A DNA stretch of 64,000 bases from Crotophaga sulcirostris (Eukaryota; Chordata; Aves; Cuculiformes; Crotophagidae), in assembly GCA_013397455.1 (NCBI GenBank), contig VYZB01000026.1, positions 104,319-168,318 of the forward strand, in the 5' to 3' direction. The position numbers were made by a program, and so were the translations under genes. The notes beneath the pieces were generated by a model that saw only the letters and a program-made list of their open reading frames with translations, had not been told where the DNA came from and did no database searches. Positions 1 to 27,639 of the stretch are shown one piece after another (positions within the stretch are counted from its first letter, which is position 1; each line of letters starts with the position of its first letter).

Positions 1-660
1 ACATGTTCTTTCTACCTATGCACATCTTCCAGCAGTGGTAGCAGGAACGGGCAGAATTCTTTTCCAAATCCTTTCTTGTATTTTTTCCTGAAAAAGGGTG
101 CAATCCTCATGCGCAAGTAGCAGTAAGGCAGAAGTAAACAAATATAACTCAAGTAAACCTGAGTACTGATATCTGTCCAGTAGGCTGAAGGAACTCACTC
201 CTCCATCTCCTCTGTCTTCTGGAAAGGGGTGGACGAAGTGTGTCCCATGTCTGCTTAATTTGATGAGTTGTAACCCACCATAAAAAAAAATCAACCCCTA
301 AACCAACGAACAAAAAAAAAACAAACAACAAAAGACAGGCCATGAGGTTCTATAAAAACATTCATATGGACAAAACCCTAAAGTCTTGCAAGCCAAGTAA
401 GAAGAAAAGGGAGATCTATATAAGAGGAGGGGAGCATAAATGAATAAGCTGTGTAAGTTGCCCTTTTGTTTGGTGAAACAGTTTAAACAATTACATAAGG
501 AATAAATGTGAAGAGTACCTGATGTGAAATGTCCATCAGTTTTTTTTGATGGAGTTTCCATATTACTTTAAGTTACGCTCATATCTTTGTCCTCCTTCAC
601 TCCCCCCTTGCCCATCTATGACTGTCCGCATTCTAATTATTTTTCTATTGTCTTGAACAG
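1..660 (+). other. MRE11: MRE11 intron 7, 3' part
   Basis: AT-rich sequence without coding similarity or a recognisable repeat, ending in the acceptor ttgaacag. The upstream exon is outside the window. Confidence 0.8.
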
Positions 661-12014
<11,354 letters not shown>

Positions 12015-13426
12015 TTTCTGGCTCGCTATGCAAGAGAGGAACAGGAGAGTTAGTGAAGAAAATGGAAAGCAGTTTGCAAGGCTTTCTCTATGTGACATTT
12101 CTCTGTACATGATACCTTGCCTTCAATTTTCACTTCTACAAAATGTTTTTGGTTTGGGTTTTTTTTTTCAGTGGCACGAAATTTGGTCTAATTTGAGTGT
12201 TGCATTGCTTGAATGCATATTCTGAAGTACTACCTGAAACTGCACATTCTTTCTAAAACTTCTGAAAGCCTGTTTTCTTTCTGCAATGGTAATATAAATA
12301 ACAATCATATTTTTTTTATAGAAAACTCCATCTCTTGGGCTTGAATTTTGCAGAGGAGTAAAATTGTAGTAGTATTCAAGTATGGATATGGACATGGACT
12401 TTCTCAGCTTAACAAGACTTGTACTAATTTGCAATTTTCTGCAGACACAGTTGAAAACTCTGCAGGGTAATAGTTTGACCCAAAAATACAGTTTTCAGTA
12501 CTGAAGCTGGAAAATATTCTAAAACTTTAAACTCTGCTAGGGAGAACTAAACCCACTATTGGTTTGTTCTTAAATGTCATAGTAAATGGGAATTAATTCT
12601 GCTCTGTAATTCAAGAAGTGCCAAATACTTCAGATTGAGTTGCATTGTCAGCTTTTACCCTGCAAATAAGATATAAGGGCTAGAACCTTACAGCTTCACC
12701 AGGAATGCTGTTTAAAAGAGTAAAGCAATCAAGCCACTAATGGGCAGGACATTGCCTCTTACCTTTTTCTTGTCATTTTTCAAGTATCTGTTTCTGCAGC
12801 CCACCACTTCAGTAACCCTTCTAAAATGTCATCGCTATTTTCCAAATAGTCTCCAAATGAGGCTTTTAAAATAACATATTGTGTTCCCAGTGTGGGATCC
12901 ACTCCTTCTGTTGAAGGAGCCAAGATCTAGATCTGCTTACTCTTCCTTCCCCCTTTCTGCATGTGTTCCCCCAACTCCCCTGAAAGTGCTGTTCTAAAGC
13001 ATTAGAGCTAATCAAGGCGAAGGCTGGAAGAGTCCATCAGCAAACACCTCAGCATGTCAGAGAAGCGCTCGGTATGTTGAGTAGCTGCAGCCATGCCTTT
13101 ACATTTTTCACTTTCTCCTTCAGAGTGATGGGATTGGGCAGTGTCGTTCTCTGGCTTTCACTGAACGTGACTGTTGTTACTTCACCTGCATGATATGCTG
13201 TAGTATAACCTAAATAAGCCTTGAGCTTCCTGAAGACTTCCATAAAAATGATCAAGACCTGCAAATATCTGATGTAACAACTTAAAGTGGTACGGTCACT
13301 TAAGGTATCACCAAGTAATTTCATAGTCTGTCTTTTTCATTAAGGGCTGTCAGAACTATAGAAGTACCTATGCAATTAAAAAGCTGCTCTAGCTAACCTT
13401 CAAGGTGAGGGTTTAGATATTTTTTA
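12015..13426 (+). other. MRE11: Probable MRE11 3' UTR
   Basis: Unique AT-rich sequence between the stop codon and the first canonical poly(A) signal, with no repeat or coding similarity. The assignment rests only on position and the signal. Confidence 0.5.
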
Positions 13427-13432
13427 AATAAA
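13427..13432 (+). terminator. MRE11: Candidate MRE11 poly(A) signal
   Basis: This is the first AATAAA after the MRE11 stop, about 1.4 kb downstream. A GT-rich stretch (gtgagtgtcagttgtatgg) follows within about 40 bp, as expected for a cleavage site. It would give a 3' UTR of about 1.4 kb. No transcript evidence is available here. Confidence 0.5.
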
Positions 13433-16393
13433 GTATTTCTGTTGAGTAAATAGTGAGTGTCAGTTGTATGGACTACATTGGCTCTGAAGGAGCAAAATTT
13501 TTAAAACTTCACTGCTTTGTGTTGCTCTCCATGTATCGTGGGTCTCGTTGGTGGCCACCTGGCAACCTTCTGAGGTCAACCCATGAAATCAAATGAAACC
13601 TGTTCTGTTAGAAAGGCATCAGAATTACCTAGGTTACTGTTTGATTGAGGTCTTAAGGAGACTCAGCTGTCTAATGTTGGGGGCATATTCTAGGCAAAGA
13701 TTTTAGTGAGGTATACAGGATTAATTGGGATTGTATTGAAGGTTCTTTTGCCTTTTTCACAGTTTTTTTTTGGTCAGCTCTCAGATTCACAGTGGCTTTG
13801 TTTATGGTGTTAAACTGCAGCAGTTCTTGAATTGTCTTGTACAGAAGACCAAGATGGCATCCTTCACTTCAGGGCGAGGAATGCGACCTGGTGTATGTGG
13901 AAAGACTACGATGAACAGATCTAATTGTTATTGTGATTTGTATATTCAGGGGGTAGGAGGCTCAGAAATCAACATTATTTCTCGGAGATCGCACTGGATA
14001 GTATTTGAAAAATCACTTCTAGCTCATGTAACTTCCAGTCCACTTGCCCCAGGAAAGCTCAAAAATTCAGCGACATCACGGTAGTGAAAGAAAGATTGCT
14101 CCTAGGGAAATGGTGGGGAGGGATGCACACACTATGTAAAGAGGAAAAAAAGCATATTTTTTTTTTAAGAAATTTTTCATTATGTCTGGGTATTTTTTTC
14201 CGTTCCTCTTATAACCTTTTTTCACCAGGCCTGTTTTCTGATTTATTATAAATTTGAGTGTGCTATTGCACAGGAGTTTCTGGTGGCTTTTTTGGATTAC
14301 CTGAATTTGAGCTGTATAGCTTTATTTTAAACGTTTTCTAGACACTTTTCACTTTACAAATTACATCATTTCATAGACTCCTTTTACAAAACCCAGGTAC
14401 AGTGTACCAAATCCTGATATTCGTGTGTAGCTGCTTCCTTTGCTGTCAGTGGGTGCTGGAGATGATGGAGCGGTGAAGTCAGTGGAAGTAGGTACCAAGC
14501 TGAAAAGTCTACTACAGCTTGTTCTCTGGAACCCACCACACGTACATGAACTGTTTTGACAGTTTATATTGGGGTAGGTTTAATTGCAAACCAAACCAGA
14601 ATGGCTCACAGGTGATGCAGGAAGCAGCATGACCTGAAGAGCTTTCTCTAGAATTTTTCTGCAACCCTTTGTTGCTATTTTGGGTAAATCTGCCCAGTGT
14701 GTGGTGAGACCACCTCCTTTGGATCACAAGATACCAAATCCAGCTTGGAGGAGGGTAGACTTGGGCTACATCAGAGGAGATTCCTATTCTCCCACCGACA
14801 ACCTGGCTGAGAGGGTGAGGAGAAGGCCTGCTCTCCTGGAAGCACCTGGTCTTCAAGGGCAATGGCGGCTCTAGTTATACATGCCACATACCCTGCTAGA
14901 AATGAAGAACTAGATCAAGGGCAGTAAACAGACAAAGCTAATAATTTTTTCTGGAATATGGATTACAACATAGGGGAACAGGACCTGACAGGTGTGGAAG
15001 AACAAGAGTGGGAATTTTGAGTGTCAGAATGCCCTTTTGCGTTGGCCAGCAACCCTGAAAAAGAGGAGGACTTGGGAACTGCTGGGACAGTCCAACGAGA
15101 AGGGGGACATGTGCCACCAACCACTCTGTTCTCATCCCAAACCACACCAGAATGCTGCCCTCTCCCAATTTCTGCCATTTCTCTGGGCTTTTATGTTACA
15201 TTTTGAGATGTTCTTTTCCTGGCAGCATCAGATCAGGGGCATCCTCACTGGTCGAGCGCTTCTGACTTGGACATATTTCTTTCTTCTCTCTGAATGGCCA
15301 CGGGTGATTGCCACCTTGGCAGCTCTGGAAAGTTTCATCTGAGACAGGCAAATTGCCAAAAGAGCTCAAATTGGACGATTTTGTGGCAGAAAAAGATGCT
15401 GGCAGCAGTTTGCAAAGGAGCAGCCTTGGGCTGCTGTGTTCAACGCCTGAGCAGTGATGAGGAGAAAACAGCCCTAGTGGTGCACTGGGAGAGTCACAAG
15501 CATCTTCTGGAAGTATTCTTTTCACCACTCAGTGACCAGCTTATAATATGAGCATTTCAGATAGTGTTCTTTCAACTGATGAAGCCTTTTATGCACAAAA
15601 CCTGCTCTGGCTGGGGTTAGCTGACACCACCCAAGAAGATCTGTCCCCAACAGAGGGACAGCACCTTACATATGCAGTTGTGGGAGGGTATATTTTTCTC
15701 TGCTGTGTAGGATTTGTGGCTATTGGTGTTCCGCTACTGATCTTAATTTTCCTACTGTGTTTCTGGGGAGAAGGCACAGGGAACATCTCATCAGTGCTTG
15801 GGTCCAGCACACATGCTTTGGATACTGGACTTACTGGGCTGGGACATTCATTCCTGTCCTATATACCTGTTTGTAACTACCTCTGTGTTTTTACAAACCC
15901 TAGAAAGCACAGTTTCACATCAAACTTTTTATTCCCTTGGCCAAGAGGAAATCCTTGCCAAGGCAAAGCTTAAGTCTGTCTCTGAGGGAAAAAAGGTCTT
16001 TGGAAAAATACTGAGTACAGTAAGCCAGCTTGTTGTTCACAGTTCATCCGTTATTCCTCTATTCTATGCCAGGTAGTAAGCTGTGAAATAAGCTGAAACT
16101 TGCCTGCCAGACCTTTAAAACTGAGCTTAAATTTGACTGTGTCCTGGAATACAGCAGAGCTGCCATACACGATGCTGGTTTGTAAACAACACAGAATTCG
16201 CACGAGCTGGGCTGCCGGTAGAGAAAAAGGATGCTGACGACTGAAGGGATTGAGTTGCCTTTCTTACAGATGTGCTTACCTTGGAGCAGCCCCCGGGGGA
16301 GATGCCTGCGTGGAAAAGCAGCACGTCAGAGCAGAAATAATGTCATGCAGCCCAATGACCGCAGAGCATCCTGGTTTGGAGCTTGCGTCGGGC
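13433..16393. other. MRE11-GPR83 intergenic region
   Basis: About 3 kb with no CR1 element recognised. From about 14500 it becomes less AT-rich and has several overlapping medium ORFs, none resembling a known protein except for the membrane-like candidate at 15548-15973 listed separately. GPR83 regulatory sequence probably lies in its right half. Confidence 0.6.
15548..15973 (+). CDS. Hypothetical 141-residue ORF with one membrane-like segment
   Basis: Not recognised. The ATG-started frame has an acidic N-terminal part (about residues 1-45). A strongly hydrophobic stretch of about 30 residues follows (GGYIFLCCVGFVAIGVPLLI then LIFLLCFW), and then a Gly/Ser/Thr-rich tail. It ends about 420 bp before the GPR83 TATA box on the same strand. 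No paralogue, Kozak context or splice evidence supports it, and the codon pattern is unremarkable. It could be a chance ORF, a lncRNA frame or a lineage-specific micro-protein. Confidence 0.15.
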   Translation: MSISDSVLSTDEAFYAQNLLWLGLADTTQEDLSPTEGQHLTYAVVGGYIFLCCVGFVAIGVPLLILIFLLCFWGEGTGNISSVLGSSTHALDTGLTGLGHSFLSYIPVCNYLCVFTNPRKHSFTSNFLFPWPRGNPCQGKA

Positions 16394-16400
16394 TATAAAG
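16394..16400 (+). promoter_or_regulatory. GPR83: Candidate TATA box of GPR83
   Basis: TATAAAG sits in a local GC-richer context (ggctataaagctgg), 206 bp upstream of the start of the GPR83 coding region. Transcription would be expected to start near 16425, giving a 5' UTR of about 180 bp. Confidence 0.5.
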
Positions 16401-16566
16401 CTGGCTCGAGGAGTAAAAGTAGCGGGGAGCTGAGCAGGAGAGAATCACTCTGCAGGAGGCAAGCACATCCACACACTCCTACTGCCGTGTTTGCAACCTC
16501 CTGGGCTGAGCAAGGGCAGGACAGCTCTCCCGGCACACAGCGTGATCTCTGCGGGCTCACAAATGA

Positions 16567-20479
<3,913 letters not shown>

Positions 20480-22111
20480 ACGGTGGCCCTGGGAAATCTG
20501 TAAGGACTGCACATTAAATTAAAATCCTGAGAAGGTGTGGAGCTCTGGCCTGCTTAGGGTCTGTGCAACTACGTGAGATAAAACCAAGAAGGAGGTTCTG
20601 CAGGAGTTAGCATGAAAGAGCTGAATGTTTGATGCAGGCTGATGATAGTGGTGTGGAATCCCTAAAGGGCAGAAAGCAAACTCTTCCCCGGAAGGAGCTT
20701 TCTTTGTCAGGTTGGCTTCCAATGGGCTCGCAGAATGGGGATCTCTGCTTGTGTGTCACTGTTAGCTGCATGACTAAGCCTTTCTTACCACTTGTGCTGT
20801 GTGTGTGTTTTGCTGGTATTCAAACACTAGAACAACAATTTAATCACATCAGGTTTCCCTCTCCTTTTTCTAAGCCTTTTAGTAGCAATGTGGAAATGGT
20901 GAAGATGCAGACCATTTGCAATGGTTGCTGGCTTAAATCCAGTGCAGCTGGGTAGGAAGGCATCCCTTCTGATCACTTTCTTGCCTGACAGGGCAAGATC
21001 TGTTCAGAATGAATGAACAGTTATATATTTCACAAATCCATTTTTTTGTGGAAATACCCTCAGAGAGACAAAGAGTAAAATGGACGTTGGTAAATAGAGC
21101 TACCTTACACCACAGACCCTTTTTCTAAAGTAGAGTTGAAGAAAAATGGATGCCTATTTTTTGCATAAGTAGGTGGTGAACACCAACCTGTTATCTCAGC
21201 GTCTGCTGCCAGTGCTAAATCACACAGAATTTTTCTTTCCTGAGATAAAGTCACGAATATTCAGAAAGCTTTTCTTCAAATAGAGAACTAAAGCCCAAAA
21301 AACTACTTTGGAGAACATTGGACATACCATCCACAACTGGAAAACAGTAATTAAACACTACTCTGAGTCTGGACTAGGACATTTTGATCAGAGCATCTTT
21401 GCATTATTGTCAAGTGGCAGCTAAAGGATCCCATTTGCCTTTGAAACACCTGGGTACTTCTCAGATCAGACATTTGGGACATTTCATCCCAAATACAACG
21501 TTAGCACTCTGGAATCAGTTCATAAATGAACTGCTTTGAGAGAACAGATGATATCTCTGGTAACAAGTAATGAAAGTAGAACATTTCTCTGCAAGATATC
21601 CTCTGGTGATTGCACAATTTTGGTGCTTTTAAAGACAAGTGAGATGGGTCCTTCCTGAGATGACTAAAATATTGATGTGACTGCGGCTATTTGGAGTGGT
21701 TTGCAAAACTTAATCTTCCTAACAGAAGAAAATCTGATTTTGAATAATTAAAAAAAATAGGCACTCCAAAAACTGTACCTCGTATTGCACAGGAAAGCAA
21801 TAACTTTCCCTGTGCTGTGAAAATTAGCTTGACTGTCACACCAGGGTGCTCCATTCCACATTCAACCTGGAGCAGCCAGCAATGAAGTGAGAATGAAGTG
21901 AGAAAAATCTTTTTTTTTATAAATTACTCTAAATTGAAAAAGAAAAGATAAACTGTTTTTTTCCCAATGTCCTGTAATAAATTTCCATTTCTGAAATAAT
22001 TTTGTCTTGTGCAAGTCTTTTACACCTGAGTTTTTCAAAAGACTGAAATGTCTACCTATCCTTGCAGCTATCCTGCCCTTTTGCAAGTTGTTACGTCTCT
22101 CACTTTGAATC
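20480..22111. other. GPR83 3' flank, possible 3' UTR
   Basis: Unique sequence with no repeat recognised. Part is probably GPR83 3' UTR, depending on which poly(A) signal is used. Confidence 0.5.
21976..21981 (+). terminator. GPR83: Candidate GPR83 poly(A) signal
   Basis: AATAAA lies about 1.5 kb after the GPR83 stop and just before the first CR1 element. ATTAAA motifs nearer the stop (about 20513) are alternatives. The support is positional only. Confidence 0.3.
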
Positions 22112-22765
22112 CACAGAATCACAGAATCGCCTGATTGGAAAAGACCTTTGAGATCATCGAGTCCAACCATACCTGTCCACTACCAAACCAGATCCCTGAG
22201 CACCTTATCTACCTGTCTTTTAAACACCTCCAGGGATGGTGACCCAACCACCTCCCTGGGACGTCTCTACCACTGCCTGACCACTCTTTCAGTACAGAAA
22301 GTTTTCCTAATGCCTAATCTGAACCTCCCCTGCCACAACTTGAGGCCATTTCCTCTTGTCCTATCCCCTGTCACTTGAGAGAAAAGACCAACACCCACCT
22401 TGCTACAACCTCCTTTCAGGCAGTTGTAGACAGTGATGAGGTCTCCCCTCAGCCTCCTCTTCTCTAAGCTAAACAACTCCAGCTCCCTCAGCCACTCCTC
22501 ATAGGACTTGTTCTCAGCCCCTTCACCAGCCTCATTGCCCTTCTCTGGACGCGCTCCAGCCCCTCAATGTCCTTCTTGTAGTGAGGGGCCAGAACTGAAC
22601 ACAGGATTCAAGGCGTGGGCCCACCAGTGCTGAGCACAGGGGCACAACCACTGCCCTGCTCCTGCTGGCCACGCTGCTTCTGACACAGGCCAAGATGCCA
22701 TTGGCCTTCTTGGCCACCTGGGCCACTGCTGGCTCTTATTCAGCCGGCTGTCGACCAACACCATC
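22112..22765 (-). mobile_element. CR1 LINE 3' fragment (ORF2 C-terminus and 3' end)
   Basis: Read on the minus strand, this encodes pieces typical of the CR1 ORF2 end: [40 protein letters not shown] and [20 protein letters not shown], separated by frameshifts. The 3' terminus has the repeated CR1 octamer form (GATTCTGTGATTCTG). It is the longest CR1 copy here, 5'-truncated and dead. Confidence 0.9.
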
Positions 22766-22920
22766 CAGAACTATTTTACTACCCTTTATCAAGGCCCCAT
22801 GGGTCAGACCTACTTTGTATTACTGATACGTGGAATCAAACCTCTCCTCCTGCCTTCTTTGACACCTTAAGCCAAATCCCATTTCCTCCCTCAACATTTT
22901 CAACACATCAGCCCAGAAGT

Positions 22921-22975
22921 GGTCAGGCAGTTGGACCAGATGGTTATTATAAGTCCCTTTCAACTGAAATATTCT
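22921..22975 (+). mobile_element. CR1 3'-tail fragment
   Basis: The line caggcagttggaccagatgg, then aagtccctttcaactgaaat, is a diverged CR1 3' end in plus orientation, converging with the minus-strand copy to its left. It runs directly into the pentamer array. The upstream 22766-22920 is not clearly assignable. Confidence 0.7.
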
Positions 22976-23055
22976 TCCTGTCCTATCCTGTCCTGTCCTA
23001 ACCAATCCTGTCCTATCCTATCCTGTCCTATCCTGTCCTGTCCTGAACTATCCTA
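22976..23055 (+). repeat. (TCCTR)n pentamer array at a CR1 tail
   Basis: Sixteen consecutive 5-bp slots, 14 of them TCCTG or TCCTA and two degenerate (accaa, aacta). It occupies the place of the usual short CR1 terminal repeat, so it probably expanded from that tail. Confidence 0.85.
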
Positions 23056-25066
23056 CTGGAGATCACAAACGAGCAGAGTCTTGTGAACCATGCTCCCCAG
23101 TCCAACGACAACAGATCCCAACTCTTTATCACCAAGTAAATATTTGGAAATGCTGAGTATGTAAGAACGTAATACTATGCACTTAAAAGAGGCAAGTGGT
23201 CATGGAATGTTTTTTGAACTGCAGTAACTTGGGACGCACTCTGAACTGCTGTAAATCAGACCCATTCCTTGATTTCAGTTATGCCAGATCTAACTTATAT
23301 GTTCAGTATAGGATTTAAATTACCGTGCCAAAGCATGTGAGAGAAGCATGGACCTCAGCCCATTTCTGCTCTACAAGAGAGAGGGGTCTGGTTGTGTTAG
23401 AACCCCTTTATGAGAGTTTGGGGAGTTAGCCCAACCCTTCCAAAGTCCATTCAGTGGACATTGTCCTTTCACTTTTCCCTTTACCTCTTCCCTACTTGTA
23501 ATTATGCAGCTCCAATTTAATTTCAGAGTCCCTTGTAAACCCTTGTAGTCATCTTTAACACTTTTAAACTACCTGAATCTTTTTCCCAGGTACAATAGTA
23601 TTTCCCCAGGAGACAAAAAATGTGCATGTGCACATATGGGAAAGGGATAAAGCAACTAATTAGATGCTACCTTAGTTCCCTTGGTCAGAAGAAAAACAGT
23701 CTGTGTTTATTTGCAGTTTCTAGCAGCAAGTGTTCATTCACTGGTAGCATCGAGGAGGGAGAGAGTGGTGAGGAAGAAACCAAGAGGGAGGGAGTGTGTG
23801 ATGGCAGCAGGAGGAAGAAGAGACTCAAAGACAGGACACAAGAGGAGGGGATGGCATGAGGAAAGGAGGTACAGGGAACCAACACCATCTTCTCCCCACC
23901 TTAAAATTGTCACTGGTGTTGTAAATGTGGAAAAAACCCCTTTTGTAGGCTATGCATTTGTTGTTTTGTATTCATTAATCAGAATCTTTCTTTACTTGGA
24001 TTTCTGGAATTGCTTTACCCAGCTTAGGATAGAAATGAGCAGAAGAGCTTCCCTGTCTGGGGCAAAAGAAGGAGAGAGAGAAAAAATCAAGAGAATCTTC
24101 CCCAAAGTGTCCTTTCTTCACTCTGGGAAGCAAATAGTCAAGGCTATGGTTGGGTTTACCTATAGAGTCACCTGGCATCAGGAATGGAAAATGCTGTCTA
24201 CATGAGCATTTTGTAATTTTTTTTAATAGTCTTCCCTTAGGGAAATCTTCATATATCTTCATATACTATCTAATATTTTGTAAGATTCTTTCTCTGTTTG
24301 GTCACAAATGACTTGAGAAAGGAAGTCTGCTTGGAAATCTGCTTCTGAAAGTTAGCTTCTACTTGTAGCTTGACCTTCCACTCTGATCCTTCAAAGCATT
24401 TCCACTTCTGTGCATGGTCACTTGCCTCTCATGGCTTCTGCCAGATCAACACTACCGTGGCTGCGTCCTGCCGGCATCCACCTGCTGGGCTGGGAGAGCT
24501 GAGTGACTCTCCTCAGAAAACTGCAGCAAGGCATTTTCAAAGTATGGTTCTGCTGCTTGCCAGTCTTATCAAAGAGGAGAGGGGAAAATTTCCTTTTGCA
24601 TTTTGATTTTATCTTTTCATGTTTTTTTCTGTCACATCTTTTCTTTTTTCTTTATTTCTGGTGGGTCTCTATGTTAGAACACTCAAACACAAATACTTCC
24701 TTCAATTGTGAGTATTCTGTTTGTTGTCTGATGATGACTCAGTTGAGTTAGATGTCCAAAGTTTCTTTCTTGCCCATGAAACATTGCTTTCAGACTGTTT
24801 TCAGAGTTTTGTCTGAATAGTGTCTTTGTTTTGTGACACTCAACACCATCAAACACAGGCAGGAGTTTACACTCTGTAGATCCCCCCTCCCCACAAGACT
24901 CATCAGACACCGAAGGGCCTAAAACCTTGAGGGCAAAAAGTCTCTCAGTTTCCCTGCCAGAGAAGGACAAGCTGCTATGACAGCTCTTGCATCAGCTGTC
25001 ATCCCATCATGCTGAGGACTCCTGGGAAATCACTATGACTGGTGTATGGACTTTGGTCCTGCTGTC
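23056..25066. other. Intergenic, no gene recognised
   Basis: The stretch includes a purine-rich part at about 23750-23870 that gives long but low-complexity frames. I see no known repeat or gene. Confidence 0.6.
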
Positions 25067-25325
25067 ACACAGTATCACAGTATCACCAGGTTGGAAGAGA
25101 CCTCTGAGATCATCAAGTCCAACCTATAAGCCAACACTAACACCATCTCATCACCTAAACCATGGCACTGAGTGCCTCATCCAGTCTTCCCTTAAACACC
25201 TCCAGGGTCGGCGACTCCACCACCTCCCTGGGCAGCGCATTCCAGTGGCCAATCACCCTGTCAGTGAAGAACTTCTTCCTAACATCAAGTATAAACCTCC
25301 CCTGATCAAGTCTAAACCTCCCCTG
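25067..25325 (-). mobile_element. CR1 LINE 3' fragment
   Basis: The plus strand reads ccaggttggaagagacctct, gagatcatcaagtccaacct, then cctccagggtcggcgactcc, the complement of a CR1 3' end. It ends near a small internal duplication of an aaacctcccctg block. The same subfamily occurs at 36506. Confidence 0.88.
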
Positions 25326-26810
25326 TCCTTGCTGGATGTACTGGGAGCTCCATTTGAGAGAGTTTTTGGTGTGAGAAAGGTGTCGGGTTAATGGTCAGTG
25401 GGAACTGATGGGCAGACTGGCAGCAGAGGTGAGCCTCAATTGCTGCTCTGCCCACCCACTGCTTAAATACAGCTTTGCCAAGCCAAAACCATTTGAACTG
25501 AACCATATTTTACATTACATTTTTATGTTTTTCCCTTTCAATGAATGAAGTGCAGCTATTTTCAAGCACATGCATTAGTTATGATGGATCGTGCAGCTGG
25601 ATCCTTGTATTTACTTTTGTCTGGGGCTCTCCTGGTGTGAACTCAGTAAGGTGTTCTTTCTGAATCTTAAGATTCACCATATTTGGGTGCAGTTATCATC
25701 CTTCAAACAGCTGCATATGTAGAACCTTGCTGTTCACTCCAGTAGACAAAATCTTCAGTGCCCAAATACTCCAGGTGGGTCTGAGCAGGGTCCTGCAGTT
25801 ACAGCTCTGGATCTTGCACCCCTGCACCGAGTGGGAAACCTTCCTCCTCCAGGCTCTGTCTAATCCTGGATCTGGGCACAGAGAGGGTGTAAGAAGTGCT
25901 GAAGCTGTTCAAATTAACTACAGGGAATACGGATGGACTTGGTAAAAAGAGGCAGATTGGACAGCAAACCTTAACAGCCTGCTCCAGGGATGAACTAGTG
26001 GCCAGCAGAGGTACAGGTTTTAGAAAGAACAGGACAGAAACATGCAAGAGCAGGACACGGTTAAAACACTAGGAAAGGTGTCCTTGCAAACTGTACATAA
26101 TAGTGCTGCAATGCACTTAATGTGGTACAGGGTAACTTCTGATGAGCGTTTCCTAATTAGCTATTTTTCATTTTCTTCATATCTGATTTGGGATTCTGAA
26201 GAATCATTTTTGCATTCACTGCTGCTGAAATAAGTGGAGGCTGTGCTCTGAGCACACAAAGTGATGCAAACTACTCCCAAAACATAATGTCCTGGGCAAT
26301 TTATATTCGACATCCAGGCTTCATTGCTATTTCCTTTATTCTACTCCAGCTCTGCTGCAGACCAGGAGGGGTTCTTTTAAAATGTGAATACAGCCACTGC
26401 GCTCAGGTGCCACCTTGGTGAGTGTGAAGGCATGGTCTGAGTGATGATAAAATGAGTGATGACAAAATGAGATTAGCTTCTTTCATTTTCCCTTTTGTGT
26501 GTTTGCCTGATGCAGCTGGACTTTTTGCTACCTTTTGAATTTTGGTCTTATGCAGTGCTTTGAAACAGGTGGTTTAGTAGCTAGCCTTAGAAAAACAGAT
26601 CTGCAAGAACAGGAGAGTGAGAAAAGACTGGTTGGAGCATGGTGAGGATCACGGTAGGCTTTTCTTTCTCCTCTGGGAATATAATGAATCAGAGCTAAAT
26701 GTAAGGCATAATGGAAACGGGAGGTAATTTTGACTTATCTGACCTTCTAAGCAAGTCAGCTCTCCCCACTCCTACCCTCATACTGATGTCCTCAAAAGCA
26801 CCAAGACCTC

Positions 26811-26825
26811 TGTGTGTGTGTGTGT
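26811..26825. repeat. (TG)n microsatellite
   Basis: Seven TG steps. Short and probably neutral. Confidence 0.8.
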
Positions 26826-27600
26826 ACACTGGTGACCTGGCCAGGTTCACTCCTGTGTGACACAGAGCTCATGGAATGCTGACTCCTCATTACATCTTTT
26901 GGGTTCCTTTTTGTCAACAACAATGAATCAGATTTTTGGATGGGTCTTTTATACTCTTTATGCATCAACAATAGTTACTGTTGTTTGCCCTCAAAAATCT
27001 TACCTGCTTCTGTTTCCATAAATCTTAGGGAAGGCTCGCTAGATTTTTCCCTCCTTTCAGCATCTTCGTAGCTACAGACTGTCCTCCTGTGGGAGTGAAG
27101 GAAGAGCAATGGTGCAGATGATGTGATGTGACTTAGTGGCCACCCTCATGTCATCACACCACAGGTCTTCTGCTCACAGCTTTACCAGAGCATAGCTCTC
27201 TGGCCCTGGGGTACTCTGTCCACCAGGGTTCACCAGTTTGACTGCTGTACCAGTCATGTCCTTGGTTATCAGTGTAAGTCATTCTTTTAAACCTGGCTTA
27301 GCTGTTTCCTCTGGAGCTTTCACACACATCCCTCTCAAGCACAGGAGTTTTGTGGAAGAATGAATTGCATTTAGAGAATGCATATGATTATATGGCATAT
27401 GAATAAGGGAACTCAAATAAGGTCAGGTAGGTAAATTTAATGCTGGCATTTCCAAAACCCTGAGTATTTGCCTCTGTAACTGTCATGATTCAAAGAGTGT
27501 TGTGTTTTTTTCTATTCAAAAGTGAAATTATTTGTATTGGCAATACTGTTTTCTTATTTTTCTATTTCCTTGAAAAATATCAGAAGATAACACCTATGAA

Positions 27601-27639
27601 AATTAACTTATGAATTCTATGAATTCATGAATGTTAATT
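27601..27639. repeat. AT-rich inverted repeat
   Basis: The arms AATTAAC and ATGAATTC (27601-27617) pair with GAATTCAT and GTTAATT (27621-27639) around a TAT loop, with a small internal asymmetry (2 against 4 bases). It could extrude as a hairpin. No function is implied. Confidence 0.6.

Noticed and set aside
14512..15551. Cluster of overlapping ORFs on both strands upstream of GPR83
   Set aside because: A local rise in GC lowers stop frequency. None of the translations shows a domain, and frames conflict with one another.
16192..16206. GAATTCGCACGAG, resembling a cDNA-library adaptor
   Set aside because: One base short of the known adaptor and embedded in continuous genomic sequence. Similar GGCACGAG strings occur at 33321 and 48012 by chance.
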